Part shown: positions 1 through 11,653 of the stretch, one piece after another
How positions within the stretch are numbered: position 1 is the stretch's first letter
How the letters are laid out: every line of letters begins with the position of its first letter
NCBI GenBank assembly: GCA_019096065.1
Contig: JAGUCH010000009.1
Span: 3,916,001-3,980,000 of the forward strand
From: Paracyclopina nana
Taxonomy: Eukaryota; Arthropoda; Copepoda; Cyclopoida; Cyclopettidae
Length of the DNA stretch: 64,000 nucleotides
Direction of reading: 5' to 3'
The notes under the pieces: generated by a model
Seen by the model: only the letters and a program-made list of their open reading frames with translations
The model's database searches: none
What the model was told of the DNA's origin: nothing
Program-made: the position numbers and the translations under genes

Positions 1-16
1 TAATTAATATAAAAAA

Positions 17-1983
17 TTACCTATATGAGTCACCATTTTCTTCGTCAGTATCTGAAACTGTAGGCTCATCGATGACATCGAATTCGTTGTTCAATGAGCT
101 TAAAATGTCTTTGCGTATTTCCTCATTAACTTTTATCGGAGGAGATTTTGCCAATTCCAATGGTAATTTCACCTCAGTTTCAATTAGAGCTTTTTTGGCA
201 GCCTCAAGAACCGATATCACATATTCACTACACGTTTTCCTGCCTTTTTTCCTCCTTCTTTTCACAGCTTTTCGTTTTTTTGCCATCAATGCATCGACAT
301 TGTCAGGCTCTCCATCATCAGAAGACAGCAACTCAGGCACATCATCATCAGAGTCCGAGCTTATTTCACGTTGCACTAAAGTGTCAAAAAATGCAATCAT
401 CTTCATGTTTTCCTCCACGGACTCGGAACCATCAGGGTCATCAGAGAGCTCTGTTGAGGCCAAGATCAAGCGAAAGTAATCCATTCGTTTGTGCAATTTT
501 CTCATGCCAGCATCAGGCTGACTAAAAGCTCTGTCAACTTTATTTGATATGTTGAATGGGGACCAAAATTTGATTTTCTTCTCAACACCAGAAGTAGCTA
601 GGACGTTCACATTTTCACAGAACCGAACTTGATTCACGATTGACAAATGGCCCTGCAGCACCAGATCAGCACGGCGGATGCATAATGGCTTTTGTGTACT
701 TTCAACCTCATCAATATTGGGAATCTTCCACCCGTAAACATTAAAGTCATCGGAGCCACTGAAAACATAGTCAGAATAGCAAAAGGTTCCTGACTTTATG
801 GTGCAGTTGTTGAAATAGCCAGGATGATCAAATTCAACCAATGGCACTGGATTGCCAAGATTGTAAATCATGGGATTCGTTTGGCGTCCCAGGGTGAATA
901 TTCTCGTGCCATCCGGGCTAAACTGGGCGCACATCGACGACTGATTTTCTCCATTACGTCCATAAGTCAAGATAGGCTGATTAGGTTTCCGCAGGTCAAT
1001 CAACGATACGCCTTCTCTAAGGTTGGCTGTGATCACGTATCGAGGGTCAATTGGGTTGTATTGCACTCCATGATATCCAAAATGAGATTCCTTGATAACA
1101 ATTGAATCACTCTGAAAATTAAACATACCAATCTCCCAGTTACTAATTACAATGAAAAACCTTGACTTTGTCTCTATTATGTGCAAAACTCTCAATGTCC
1201 TCTCACACCAGCAGCTTTTAAAGGAAATGACAGAAAGTTTTCTCGCGATCTTTTTAATAAAACCAATAGAGTGCATGAACCATCAAACCGAAAAATGATC
1301 AATTTTGTGTGATGCACAAAATGCACTTTACTAACGAGTCGATTCTCCAAGAAAAAGGTTGATTTTTTGCTGATCTATTGATTTTATAAAATCCAAATCA
1401 AGTCAAACTTTCCCCGCAAGCCCAACGCAAGTAGAAATTAATAAGGCTAATGAAGGTTGCATCTTACATTGCTCATTCGGAGGTCAAGTTGGAGAACTTT
1501 TCCATCGGCTCCAGCCGAAGCAAGCAGGTTGGACAATTCTGGATGTCCATTCACACAATTGATGGGATCAGTGAAGTTGAAAACATCCTTCAGTTTGCCT
1601 GTGCTCAGGTCGTGAATGATGATGATTTCATCGTTACCGCCAGAGAATACCATTTCGTCTTGGCAGTCGAAATCTAGGCAAAAAATGTTGGAAGAATGCT
1701 TGGTGGCCAAGGCTTCACTTGCAGACTTGTCCTGCACTTGAATTGCTTTGCAAACATTCCAAAGAAGAATGCGCTTGTCGTCGCCTCCAGAGGCCAAAAT
1801 TTGCCCATTCTTTGAAAAGGACAGGGCGTTAACACACCCAAAATGAGCTTTGAGGTCGAGGCTGTGACTATTGCGAGGCCAATTCTCGAGGGCTGAGTGA
1901 ATAAAAGAATTCGGCGGAAGCCCTTTTTCTTGCCGAACTTGAAGGATTTTTAAGAAGTGGCTTTGATTTTTTGCCCTCTTCAT
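17..1983 (-). CDS. DCAF5: DCAF5-like WD40 substrate receptor of CUL4-DDB1 ligase (3' end uncertain)
   Basis: Two coding exons are visible: 1468-1983 (172 codons) and 17-1111, joined in phase 0 through a GTAAGA donor and a TTTTCAG acceptor. The product has WD40 repeats in the same order as vertebrate DCAF5: HFGCVNALSFS, SGGDDKRILLW, FSGGNDEIIIIHD, YNPIDPRYVITAN, SGSDDFNVYGWKIPN, GHLSIVNQVRF and SSGVEK-type. These are followed by MKMIAFFDTLVQREI and acidic Ser/Asp runs, which match the DCAF5 stretch after the propeller. The family delivers substrates to CUL4-DDB1. The two WDxR-type DDB1 contacts read LDLRMS and IDLRKP, so the tryptophan is replaced in both. The reading frame stops at 17-19, giving 536 aa, but the stop overlaps a good donor (ATAG then GTAATT). 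Vertebrate DCAF5 has a much longer tail, so the gene may continue off the left edge. Family call is firm; the C terminus is open. Confidence 0.88.
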
Positions 1984-3515
1984 TTTTGCGGATTTTTTGA
2001 CATTATTTTATATTGCCCGAGTTGCTATGCCGACTGAATACGAATCGGATAATCCCAAGTATGTCAATGTCTAATGTAAACTCAAATACTTAATTCGCAT
2101 TTTGCATATTATTATGAAACTAAGATGCCAAATTAATTTTTGCGCATCTACTTCAGATACTTTTTTAATGCAAAGCATTGTTTTCTTTGGGCTATTTTCG
2201 AAATTGGATCGGTTTTTGAGCCTCAAAATTGTACACCAAGTTTCCCAATCAATCGGGATGAATGGTGGATCGAAAAAGTCATGCAAGCTCAAAAATAAAG
2301 CCTTGTAACATAAAAAAAGCTCAATTTCAAAAGACCATAGTTGCTTTTTTCATAAATACATATACTAGCACTTCCAGAATAGCTTTGAAATTGATAGTAT
2401 CTGTTTAAGGCGAAAATGTGTGAGTAGAGTAAGTAGCTTTTGCCTTAGTTTTGTCTAGTCGTTTCAAAGCAGAAAATTTCTGAAAAAAGTCGTGATAAAT
2501 TAGATTGCCAAACCGCAAGTTGCAACATACTTTAGCATTACTAATAACAGCAATTTTTTTGCTTCGACCATGGATTGTCTGTTCACATATTTTGCTAGCA
2601 AATCCAAATTGCTCAAGTGGAACCAACTACGCCGCATTCTTTTCTTTGTTCCCTTCTGGCAGGAGGTTGTTGATCCGGATCATGTAAAGAAAGCCCCCAA
2701 AATATTGAACGAGAGGTTGCGCAGTCTGATGAGCCGGCTTTTTAGAAAGCCAATTTTCAATCTGATGAGGAGCTTGAATGAATATGGTGACTAAATTACT
2801 CGTAGCTAATATCATAGTTTCCGTGCCTTCATTGATTTTTCCTTCACTCTGAGATGACTTTTCACAAGAAATTAATTTGTGACGGAAATATGTTCTATGA
2901 TTAGGCACAAATGTCTCGCTAGCTCACGCTGTAATCAAGATTATGCAATTCATAATTTGGTTGCATTTCTCTGTAGAAGTTTGCCTCTTGATCATTACGT
3001 AGTTATGAGATCCTGAAGCTGTTCAACAATCATTTACCTCAGTATTCATGAATTAACTTGAGGTTCACTTACAACAAACTGAGGCTCATTAGCAATGTTC
3101 TTTCTATTCGTGGTGTACATGCGTACCGCATCACTTAGGTGAATAGCATTCATGACACACAGAATGGAAAAAAATGAATGGAACCAAGATGGAGATGAAT
3201 GCTTTGGTTACATCTTAGCATGCGCCTATTTTTATGGGTGGCCGCACAGATTACAATAACATTTTCTAGATAAAGTACGCACATCAGATGCAGAGTAACT
3301 TATACATTTATAAAGATAGATATTATATTCATTAATTCCTAACTCTCATATAGTCATTAATCCCCAGCTATTTACAGAATTCTTATGATCTCAGTGCCTT
3401 AATTAAGATATTAACCATTTTTGAAAACATCAGAAGAGTTATTTTTCTCGTTCTGTTCAAGCAAAGCTTGCTGATGAATTGGCCAAAAGAATATCTTAGG
3501 CAAGCACGCAGTACT
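1984..3515. other. Gene-poor stretch upstream of DCAF5
   Basis: This is the 5' flank of DCAF5. It is AT-rich and I see no convincing exon. A short patch near 2600-2790 has coding-like composition and a frame with a PSGRR peptide reminiscent of the end of some non-LTR retrotransposon polymerases, but it is interrupted by stops and I do not call it. Confidence 0.5.
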
Positions 3516-3824
3516 TCAATGGACACGTAAAATCAGCTGTTTCTTATGGCGGGTCGACCTTGCTTTCTCCTTCAAAACAGAGGAAGCTGAATCCGGAGCT
3601 ATTCTTGGAGAAAAAGGCAATTTTTGGTGTCTTCCCTCAATAAAAGAACGCAACAAGGTAAGCTGCAATTTCAGGTCTTCAGCGTACATGGGTGCACGAA
3701 AAACCAGTTTTTCCCCAAATGCTGTTTCATACTGCCTCCCGAAAACTAGTCTTCTAGCTATTAAGAGCTGTGCTGCTTCATGCAAAAGGGGATCGAATAA
3801 CGAATTTGCTTGAATTTCACTCAT
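3516..3824 (-). CDS. Unrecognised small ORF, 102 aa
   Basis: An uninterrupted frame of 102 codons with an ATG in fair context (AAGATAATGAGT). The product is soluble-looking, begins MSEIQANSLFDPLLHEAAQ, has a helical central part and a basic C terminus (KEKARSTRHKKQLILRVH). No signal peptide, membrane segment or known motif is visible. It lies alone between DCAF5 and glycogen synthase, transcribed away from the latter. Composition is less AT-rich than the flanks, which favours a real exon. It could be a short gene, one exon of a larger gene, or a chance frame. Confidence 0.4.
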   Translation of the reverse strand: MSEIQANSLFDPLLHEAAQLLIARRLVFGRQYETAFGEKLVFRAPMYAEDLKLQLTLLRSFIEGRHQKLPFSPRIAPDSASSVLKEKARSTRHKKQLILRVH

Positions 3825-4265
3825 TATCTTTGCTTCAGAGTCTAATTAACAAGGCTGACAAAAAGTGTTGGTAAGTGATGGCTGCCTAACAAGTGTGAAC
3901 TCAGGCGCCAAATGAGCTCGTAAGAAATATTTTCAAATTTAACAAGATCATTTGAAGGTCATAAGGCATCTTTTTAAAATTGGATATTTTGAATGTAGCT
4001 TTGCATGGCAGATCAATTTCATGGATCAATATTGTCAATTTGTGCTATTTAAATCAGTGCTGTAAGTACGTATAGAATAATGTTTGGGCATTGGCCAAAT
4101 AACGCAATTTGAGAAAGTGGCTTATATTCTCGTGACTTGTGTTAAGGCAAATCACCCAAAAAACACAAATATTAAATAGAGCGCTTAATTAAAAGTGAGA
4201 GTGAGCTGATGCAGCAATGTCAACAAAGTTCTCTCAGTTTTAACCAGTTTTGTTTTTGTTTTAGC
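3825..4265. promoter_or_regulatory. Probable glycogen synthase 5' flank
   Basis: AT-rich sequence between the small minus-strand ORF and the glycogen synthase start. Just before the ATG the sequence is TTTTGTTTTTGTTTTAG then CATGGG, which looks like a pyrimidine tract and acceptor. The coding start may therefore be the second exon, with an untranslated first exon further left. No TATA box stands out. Confidence 0.35.
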
Positions 4266-7200
4266 ATGGGAAGCATGGAGCGTCAAAACTCTTTGGGGCT
4301 TTTGAGTCGAACCTCGCGAAGATTTTATACCATGGGTTCTCAGGCTGATTTGAGCCGATTCTGGGATCACGGGGAGCATTTCGCCAACCAGAATCGGTGG
4401 GTGTTTGAGTGTGCCTGGGAAGTGGCCAACAAGGTTGGTGGAATCTACACCGTCATACGATCCAAAACTGGCGTTTCAGTCAACGAGCTTGGCGATCAAT
4501 ACGTACTTTTGGGCCCCTACTACGAATCGAAGGCTCGAACCGAAATTGAAGAGGAAGACTTTCATTTCCATCATCCCTTGGGACAGGCAATTGACAGGTG
4601 ATTTTTTCTCCTTTTGTAGGTAATGAACTTTTTCGCCTAAAAGCATTATGGGCTACGATTCCGGAATCGAGGGAAATCGAAGACTTGAATAGCATAATCT
4701 GGCCTTTGGTCTTTTTTTGATGGTTGTCGTATTTCGTTACGCCATAGTACTAGCTACAGCCGAGTGTTCTCATACATATGCATACTACTATAAAAGTTGA
4801 TTCCTTGTGCACGTAAGGCAATGCCGGGAACCAAGTTTTATTACGCTTATCTGATGAGTGAGGCTTAATTTTGAAACCAGATCCGGATCAGATTCTTAAT
4901 GACAATGTAAATTAAAAAGGTCAATATAATGGACCTAAGAGGATTTGTTCTTGAGCTACATGCAGTAGGTAATTTTCACAGCAACTTCGTTATAGTTAAG
5001 TCTCATTTTCCTTGCCTGAGTGATCAATTTTGAGTGTTATCAAATTAAATGCTTTCCTCCCCAAAGCACCATAAGTCATAGAGGCATCCTTGATTTATCC
5101 AGGATAACACTACATTTGTCATTGTCTCGTGCTAGGCAAAAGAGAGAAAAAGTTGTATTTTCGGTACATTATTAATCCGAAATCCTCCGAGGTGGAAGAT
5201 AAAGAAGTTGCATGGACTCGCTTTCTTTTTACTTATAAGTTGAAGCAATTGCTTTTCAGGGCTCGCCAAAAAGGCTATCGAGTCCACTGTGGCAGGTGGT
5301 TGGTGGAGGGAAATCCTCAAGTGATTCTATTTGACGTCGGCTCTGCAGCATACAAAATGAACGAATTCAAGCAAGAGTTGTATGACAAAGCTTCCATTGG
5401 CATTCCACATGAAGACGTCGAGACGAACGATGTTGCTATTTTCGGGTAAGACATACTGTAAACTTTCACCCACGAATGATCGAAGAAGAAAGTTTGATTG
5501 AGGGATTCTATCTCGAATAAGTGCAATGCCGAGTTCAGTGCAGCAAACTAATGCGGGGAAAAAAGCAACTTGGTCAATTTGTAGCAAGCTGAAATAGGCA
5601 AGAAATTTTCCTCGTTACTTTTAAAAGAGTTGAGCAAAATTTCGTATTTTAGACTGATGTTAAATAATTTGTCAAGTATGGCCTAGCATGCAGTTGGAAG
5701 CTGATTACGCAAGTTATTGTGCTATCGTAACATTACACGAGAGGTTATAGAAGCCTCTCGAGTATGTCGGGTATGTAATTCCGTGTAATTAGATAAACCT
5801 TCTCACGAATTCTAATTCAGGTTTATGGTGGCCGAGTTTCTGGGCGATTTCCGATTTTTATCTGAAAACTACGCCGACAGCCCACCTCGCATTGTTGCGC
5901 ACTTCCACGAATGGCAAGCTGGTGTCGGTTTAATTATGTCCAGGGTATGGAAAACGGATATTGCCACTGTCTTCACCACGCATGCAACCCTCTTGGGCCG
6001 AATGTTGTGTGCGGGCGCCTGCGATTTTTACAACAACTTGGCCAATTTCAACTGCGACGAGGAAGCTGGAAAACGAGGCTTTTACCATAGGTAAGTAACC
6101 TTCATGGTATATACCGTCTGACCGTTCAAAATTGAACGGTGCGGGAATCAAAAGTTTGTGTTCTGAATTCATGAATTTCGAGGCTTAATGGGTATCGTTG
6201 GAAAGCTTGAAACTTTGGGCATCTTTTTTGTTTTCTGACAAAATGAAAAAAATTATTGTGAATTCCGCGTGACATCAAAAATAAATGATGCATCAGTTTT
6301 TTTATGACAATTTCATGGGTTGCCTTGGGAAAATTGAATTTTCCCAATTTTTTCCTCTTTCAATTGATTTTTTCTACTTTTACAAAAACGGTGGAAAAAG
6401 GCTCAATCTTTCCAACGATATCATTTAAAAGTCCTGTATTTATTGAATATGTGACAAAAAGTTTAGATTCCCGTACCGTCCAATTTTGAACGGTCAGACT
6501 GTATATGTTATACTATAGGAGTTGCTAAGCTAAGTTGCTCTTTAAGTATTCCGATGCTTCCCGCATGCCCTAATGATCGAAATGCATTTGCTATAATTCT
6601 TCTCGCGTTCTTCGCGCTCACTACAAATGTTGCTGGATCAGTTTTCCTCATCGTATGCATTGTGTGCTAATGAGTGCTGTATCTTTCAAGCTTAATTCTT
6701 AGCTTAACAATGTCAATTATGCAATGAGCCGATGACAGCCTTAATTATCATAGTACGCATAAATTAGGCCTTCTTTCTTCTTGTGCTGAAAACGATATTG
6801 GCTTATAGATGGTATAAGCAATGCTCAATTGGAAAAGAAACGATACTGTTCTCCATATCAGTCACAGAAGGCAGCAAATCCGCTCTATACCAAAAGTAAA
6901 GTAATTGTTTACCCCCTACGTTAATGGGTACTTAATTTTTAAATCGCTCAAGTAGGTAAAATACCAATTGCTGTTCCGATGAAATTAACTTTATTGAGGT
7001 TTTCTCTCATGCCACAGGTATTGCATCGAGAGAGCTGCAGCTCATTTGTCCCATGTATTCACCACGGTGTCCGAGATCACTGGCCAAGAGGCTGAGCACT
7101 TGATAAAACGCAAGCCTGATATCATTACACCGAATGGTCTGAATGTATCCAGGGACCTGCACGAGTTCCAGAACTTGCACGCGAAATGCAAAGAGAAAAT

Positions 7201-10200
7201 CAACCAATTTGTGCGTGGACACTTTTATGGCCACTTTGACTTTGACCTGGAGAAAACGCTCTACTTCTTCACTGCTGGAAGATATGAGTTTGGCAACAAG
7301 GGAGCTGACATTTTCATCGAGGCTTTGGCAAGACTCAACCATCAGGTACAACTTTGGAGTTTCTTTTGCAAGTGCCTTAATAGGATAGAGCTTGGAAGTT
7401 TTCCTGACGCCAAGCGTTTTCATCTGATATTTTATGGCAATATAATGTATCGGAATTGACGAATTGACTCGTACGTTTTTTTTTTTGAAAAGCTTATGCA
7501 ACTGCTGAAAGAGCGAAATTGCCTTCGCTTTGTGAAAGTGGCTTTGTGTTGCATTTAGTAACAAGGCAATTTGGCAGCCAATTAAAGATGGATTTAGAAA
7601 GCTTTTTTGCGATTGTATTTCCATCTCCTGATGATTACGAAATGTATACCACCGTGCTTTTACTCTTAATGAAAAAGCCACTAAATATTGTTTGTGCGTG
7701 GTACAGCCTTGAATTTGTTCATCAGCGTCATTTTCATATTGTGTTGCAGCTAAAGGAGAGCAAATCGGATAAAACCGTGGTTGCGTTCCTCATTTTCCCC
7801 ACAAAAACGAACAGCTTCAATGTGGATTCGTTGCGGGTGAACGCTGTAGCCAAAGGCTTGAAGGATACAATTGACGAAATCCAGAAAGAAATTGGCAAAC
7901 GAATGTACGAGACGTGCTTGCGAGGACATATTCCAGAGGCGGATGAGCTCCTCTCAAAAAATGATATCGTTCGGCTGAAAAGATGCATTTTTGCACAAGG
8001 CTCAAGCAACTTGCCACCAATCACCACGCATAATATCGTCGATGACCACCTCGATCCCGTCATGAACGCGCTACGAAGGTGCCAAATGTTCAATAATCAC
8101 CATGACAGAGTTAAGGTAACGACATAGCTGAGCAAATGCCTACTTGAGCACATACATAGCATATTAACATGCATAGGATACATTTTCTGTACGTAGCATA
8201 TTTGTGGTAAGCACATAATGTAATATTAGTGAACTTACGCTTATGCAAGGAGTGACAAGAAAAATGTGCTGTCACAAGGCTTGAAAGAGGCTCCAATTTC
8301 TTCTCCTGCAAAGGGAGAAAGTTTGCCTATTTTTTCTTTTGTGGCTTTTTTCGATCTTCGCTACATACACTTTTGAAATTCCAATATCTGCAAATTCCAC
8401 AGATTGTCTTCCACCCAGAGTTTTTGAACTCGACCAATCCTCTGTTTGGCCTCGATTATCAAGACTTTGTCCGTGGCTGTCATCTCGGTGTCTTCCCGAG
8501 CTATTACGAGCCGTGGGGATATACGCCTGCCGAATGCACAGTGATGGGAATCCCAAGTTTGACCACAAACTTGTCTGGCTTTGGATGCTTCATGAGGGAC
8601 CAAATAAGTGACCCTCCTTCCTATGGTATCTACATTGTGGACAGGCAAAATATCGGCCTGGACGAGTCCATTGCCCAGCTCACTCGCTACATGCACGATT
8701 TTGTCAAGCTCAACCGGAGGCAACGCATCATTATGAGGAACAGAACAGAAAGGCTGAGTGACATGCTCGATTGGAAATCCCTAGGAATTTATTACAGGTG
8801 AGACATGGCTCATTTTTCTCTACACGTACTCCGAACGCATCTTATGCAAGAATTTGTATTTGTATTCTTTGCATCAAACGTAAGAGCAGGATTTATTTTT
8901 GTATTTCACTTTGAAAGTCTGAGCTTCTCGTATTTTACTAGTATTGTGTTTTGCAGTCAGCGAAGAATTGTTCTAACCGAGCGTTAGCGCATTTTCATGC
9001 TTAAAATCAAGCTGACATCATGTTTTCTAGCTTTTTTCTATATAGCATAATGGCTCATTATCTTCCGCGTCTTTGATCGTAGCATGGTTGCGGTTGTTAT
9101 CGGTTCTTATTTACTGACGAGGTTGCGGTGTCAGTAAATAAGAAGCGATAACAACCGTAACCAAGCCACGATCAAAGACGCGGAAGATAATGAGCCTCTG
9201 GCTTAGTCTCTTCTGGAGATTTCATAGTGACCAAGCCACGGTCATTATCGTTTCTTATGTACTGAGTAGGTTGCGATGGAGCTACATGAAGAATCGATAA
9301 TGACCGTGGCAATGCCACTATGAAATCTCCAGAAGAGACTGAGCCTATATATGTACTTCAATTTCGGTCAAGTGGCGCATTTCACGCTTCCGTGGTAGAA
9401 TTGCTGGGTGTACCGCAAATCTGAGTGATTAGAGAACTGGTTTACCGTACTATACTATGCTGATATTCCTTGTTGAAACCGGGCTACAAGAATTGCTCTT
9501 ACCTGATTAGTAGCAACAAGTTAACATATTTGAGTTTTTAGGGAAGAGTTGTTCAAAAAAGCGTGATCTAGGCTTAGTCTTTCGCACTATTTGTATAGTC
9601 ACGCTATTTAAATAGCTCATAGCATACAATGTATTTAAAAAGCATCTGAATGTATAGCGTAGCTATATAAAACTTGCGAAAACTAAGTCTAGATCAAGAT
9701 GATCTATACTTATAAGGTGAGTTCTTATCGCTGCTTTACTATAGCGCACAGTCTGACTGAGCTGTGGTAGGCTTCAAGACGAAATTTCAATAGAATTCTG
9801 TGGATTTCACTTCCAAAAATTTCCTTAATCCACCATAAATTAGCAAAATGTGCCTAAATCGCAACTTTTTTTATAAAAACAGAACTTATCTGGGAGCTCT
9901 GTTTAAAAAGCGAGATATTAGCCCGCTCGCTTCCATCACTGACGTCACTTGAGCTCACGCGCTATGTAGTAAGAACTACTAGCGCCACCGCAGCTAAGAC
10001 GAACAGATTTGGTGATTTTAGCATGCAAAACTTGCGTCAAGAACTCACTTACGAGACCCCCCTGGTCTAGATAACGCTTTTTTGAACAACTCTTACCTAA
10101 AAACTCAAATATGTCAACTTGTTGCTACAAATTGAGCAGACTTTATAATGAGCGTATTGAACCCGTTGCCTAACTGAAGTAAAACTTACGAAATTATGTT

Positions 10201-10582
10201 AAACACTCAAAAATACTGATACCTGCATAATTTAGTTTTCCAATTTAGCCAAAAACATGTCATTGTAATTGTACATCAATCGAAGATGTTTTTGTACCGC
10301 AATGCATTTTTTGTAATTCATCTTTGTGCTAATTTTAGGCAAGCAAGAATGAAAGCCCTACAGGCCACATTCCACGATGTTCAAGAAGACGAAGAGCACC
10401 CTGTTGCCCGCAAATTCAACTTCCCAAAGCCCATCTCTGAGCCTCCATCCCCAGCCTCCACTCGTGCCACAACCCCTGCGAACTCAAGGCACGGATCTGA
10501 TGATGAAGATGATGCCAATTCTCATGACTCGGAAGAGGAAACCAGAGAGCTTCAGGAGGCTTTGGAAAATGTTCATGTCTAG
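4266..10582 (+). CDS. GlyS: Glycogen synthase (GYS1/2 type)
   Basis: Transfers glucose from UDP-glucose to the non-reducing end of glycogen. Seven coding exons: 4266-4597, 5260-5445, 5821-6090, 7018-7345, 7750-8115, 8403-8797 and 10339-10582. All phases agree, giving 706 aa, slightly below human GYS1 (737). Recognisable blocks are [17 protein letters not shown] at the N terminus, [51 protein letters not shown], and [15 protein letters not shown] with the catalytic E-x7-E pair. The glucose-6-phosphate-sensing arginine cluster is [17 protein letters not shown]. Regulatory phosphorylation is readable at both ends: RQNSLG near the N terminus resembles site 2, and the tail [20 protein letters not shown] followed by GSDDEDD keeps the spaced Ser/Thr ladder used by GSK3 after CK2 priming. 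Start chosen at 4266 because the upstream in-frame ATG (4209) lies before a likely acceptor; the ATG at 4275 is also possible. Introns 3 and 6 contain mobile elements. Confidence 0.96.
6114..6501. mobile_element. Tc1/mariner-like MITE in glycogen synthase intron 3
   Basis: Terminal inverted repeats of roughly 45 bp. The left end reads CCGTCTGACCGTTCAAAATT and the right end is its near-exact reverse complement, with the sequence GATTCCCG in the inner part of the arm. A TA dinucleotide flanks each side (6112-6113 and 6502-6503). At 388 bp with no ORF it is a non-autonomous element. TA target and CMGTCTG ends suggest the Tc1/mariner group; that assignment is inference. Confidence 0.75.
9052..9196. 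mobile_element. 145-bp hairpin element, family H1, copy 1
   Basis: Near-perfect palindrome: arms of about 66 bp starting GGCTCATTATCTTCCGCG and ending in the reverse complement, around a 12-base loop (GAGGTTGCGGTG). Located in glycogen synthase intron 6. Five other copies lie in ATP7 introns. Family H2 follows directly. Confidence 0.85.
9200..9345. mobile_element. 146-bp hairpin element, family H2, copy 1
   Basis: Inverted-repeat element with arms GGCTTAGTCTCTTCTGGAGA and reverse complement. It has the same length and general design as family H1, but different sequence except for the GGCTYA ends. A second copy is at 40479-40623. Confidence 0.82.
9511..10127. mobile_element. 617-bp inverted-repeat element in glycogen synthase intron 6
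   Basis: Ends are TAGCAACAAGTTAACATATT and its reverse complement, with arms of about 60 bp that include the shared inner part AAGAGTTGTTCAAAAAAGCG. The interior (about 9690-10060) resembles 28665-29014 in reverse orientation, including the shared string GTGGTAGGCTTCAAGACGAA. No ORF. The superfamily is unclear. Confidence 0.65.
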
Positions 10583-11120
10583 TTTGTTTTTCCATATGTA
10601 TACAATGTGGGGCATAAATAATGCAATAAATTCGTCGTAGCAATCGGCGCATCTGTTGAGATGTTTCGACATATGAAGAAAATCGTATTTGCGTAGCGAG
10701 CCTGGTTTTGAGTTGGATTTGATCTTTGCTATACCAGCGGGGAATGGTAATAAGATCGAAATTTTAAGATCGAAATCAACATGGGATTATAAAGTCGAAG
10801 CTTTTTTAGAGACTGGGTATTAAAGTCGAAAGAGTAGGGTATTAAGTCCGACGGATTTTGAGTCTCAGGGTAATAAGATCGAACGGTGAATTACAACAAC
10901 AAACTATACCTGGATTTTAAGATCAAATCACCTGGATTTTAAAAACTCAGAAATTTGCGTGAGTTGCATATTGTATTATGACTTGAAATGGTGCCATTTT
11001 ATCCGTAGATTATGTCATATTTTTAAAGGTTTTAGAATTAGTGCACCAAAAGCCAAAAAAAGCCCATTAGTGATCGCCTATGTGAAGATTACTTTTAAAA
11101 ATAAAAAGAATTAAAATTAG
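10583..11120. other. Glycogen synthase 3' flank with short direct repeats
   Basis: After the polyadenylation signal, the sequence 10740-10930 repeats variants of TAAGATCGAA and TTAAAGTCGAA several times. A few similar words in inverted orientation appear right of the transposon near 20000-20050. This could be an older repeat into which the CACTA element inserted. No gene seen. Confidence 0.35.
10625..10630 (+). promoter_or_regulatory. Glycogen synthase polyadenylation signal
   Basis: AATAAA 43 bases after the stop codon of the last glycogen synthase exon; a short 3' UTR is implied. Confidence 0.6.
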
Positions 11121-11460
11121 CCCCACTAGAAATTGACTAACGTGGAACCAACTTTTTCTATCTTTACACCACCGTGATATTCGTAACTTGATCAAGGTAG
11201 GTTAAAGTAACTTGTACAGCTATAATTCTAGCGTGTTAAAAAGACGTGCACGTTACTTGAAATTTGTTTCTTGAAATAGACATGCATGTTACTTGAAACC
11301 ATCTTGACTTTTTTAACTTGATTTCATCTTCATTGCACTATCATAAACGTGTCATGTATGTTACTTAAAATTGTGACTTACATTCCAGTTTTTTTTTAAT
11401 GTTAAGTGTACATGAAAGTTACTTTCAATATTAAATTTCATATTTTGACGCAGTCATAGT
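11121..11460. repeat. Left subterminal repeat region of the CACTA element
   Basis: Contains about seven degenerate copies of GTTACTTGAAA / GTAACTTG within 300 bp, between the terminal repeat and the transposase 3' end. In other CACTA elements such subterminal motifs are bound by the element's own DNA-binding protein. Confidence 0.7.
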
Positions 11461-11647
11461 GATTTCAATTCATGAAGTGCCCCTCAAATATATTTGCAAG
11501 TTAGAAACTTAAATATATTCTTATTCTGTTTCAATCATATATTTCACAAGAACAGAGCTGAAAAAGGCACGTTAATGATGACATCATTATACAAAACGCC
11601 TTTGCCAAACACATTCTTCTTTTGAATGACAACACGTTGCATGGTCC

Positions 11648-11653
11648 TTTATT
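11648..11653 (-). promoter_or_regulatory. Polyadenylation signal overlapping the transposase stop
   Basis: On the minus strand the stop codon TAA (11649-11651) lies within AATAAA, in the context GTGCAATAAAGG. The 3' UTR would be very short. Confidence 0.55.

Noticed and set aside
2570-2794. Possible end of a non-LTR retrotransposon polymerase (PSGRR peptide)
   Set aside because: Only a few residues resemble the family, and several stops follow in the same frame; too little for a call.
7007-7681. 224-aa minus-strand ORF over glycogen synthase exon 4
   Set aside because: Antisense shadow of a conserved exon; no recognisable motif.
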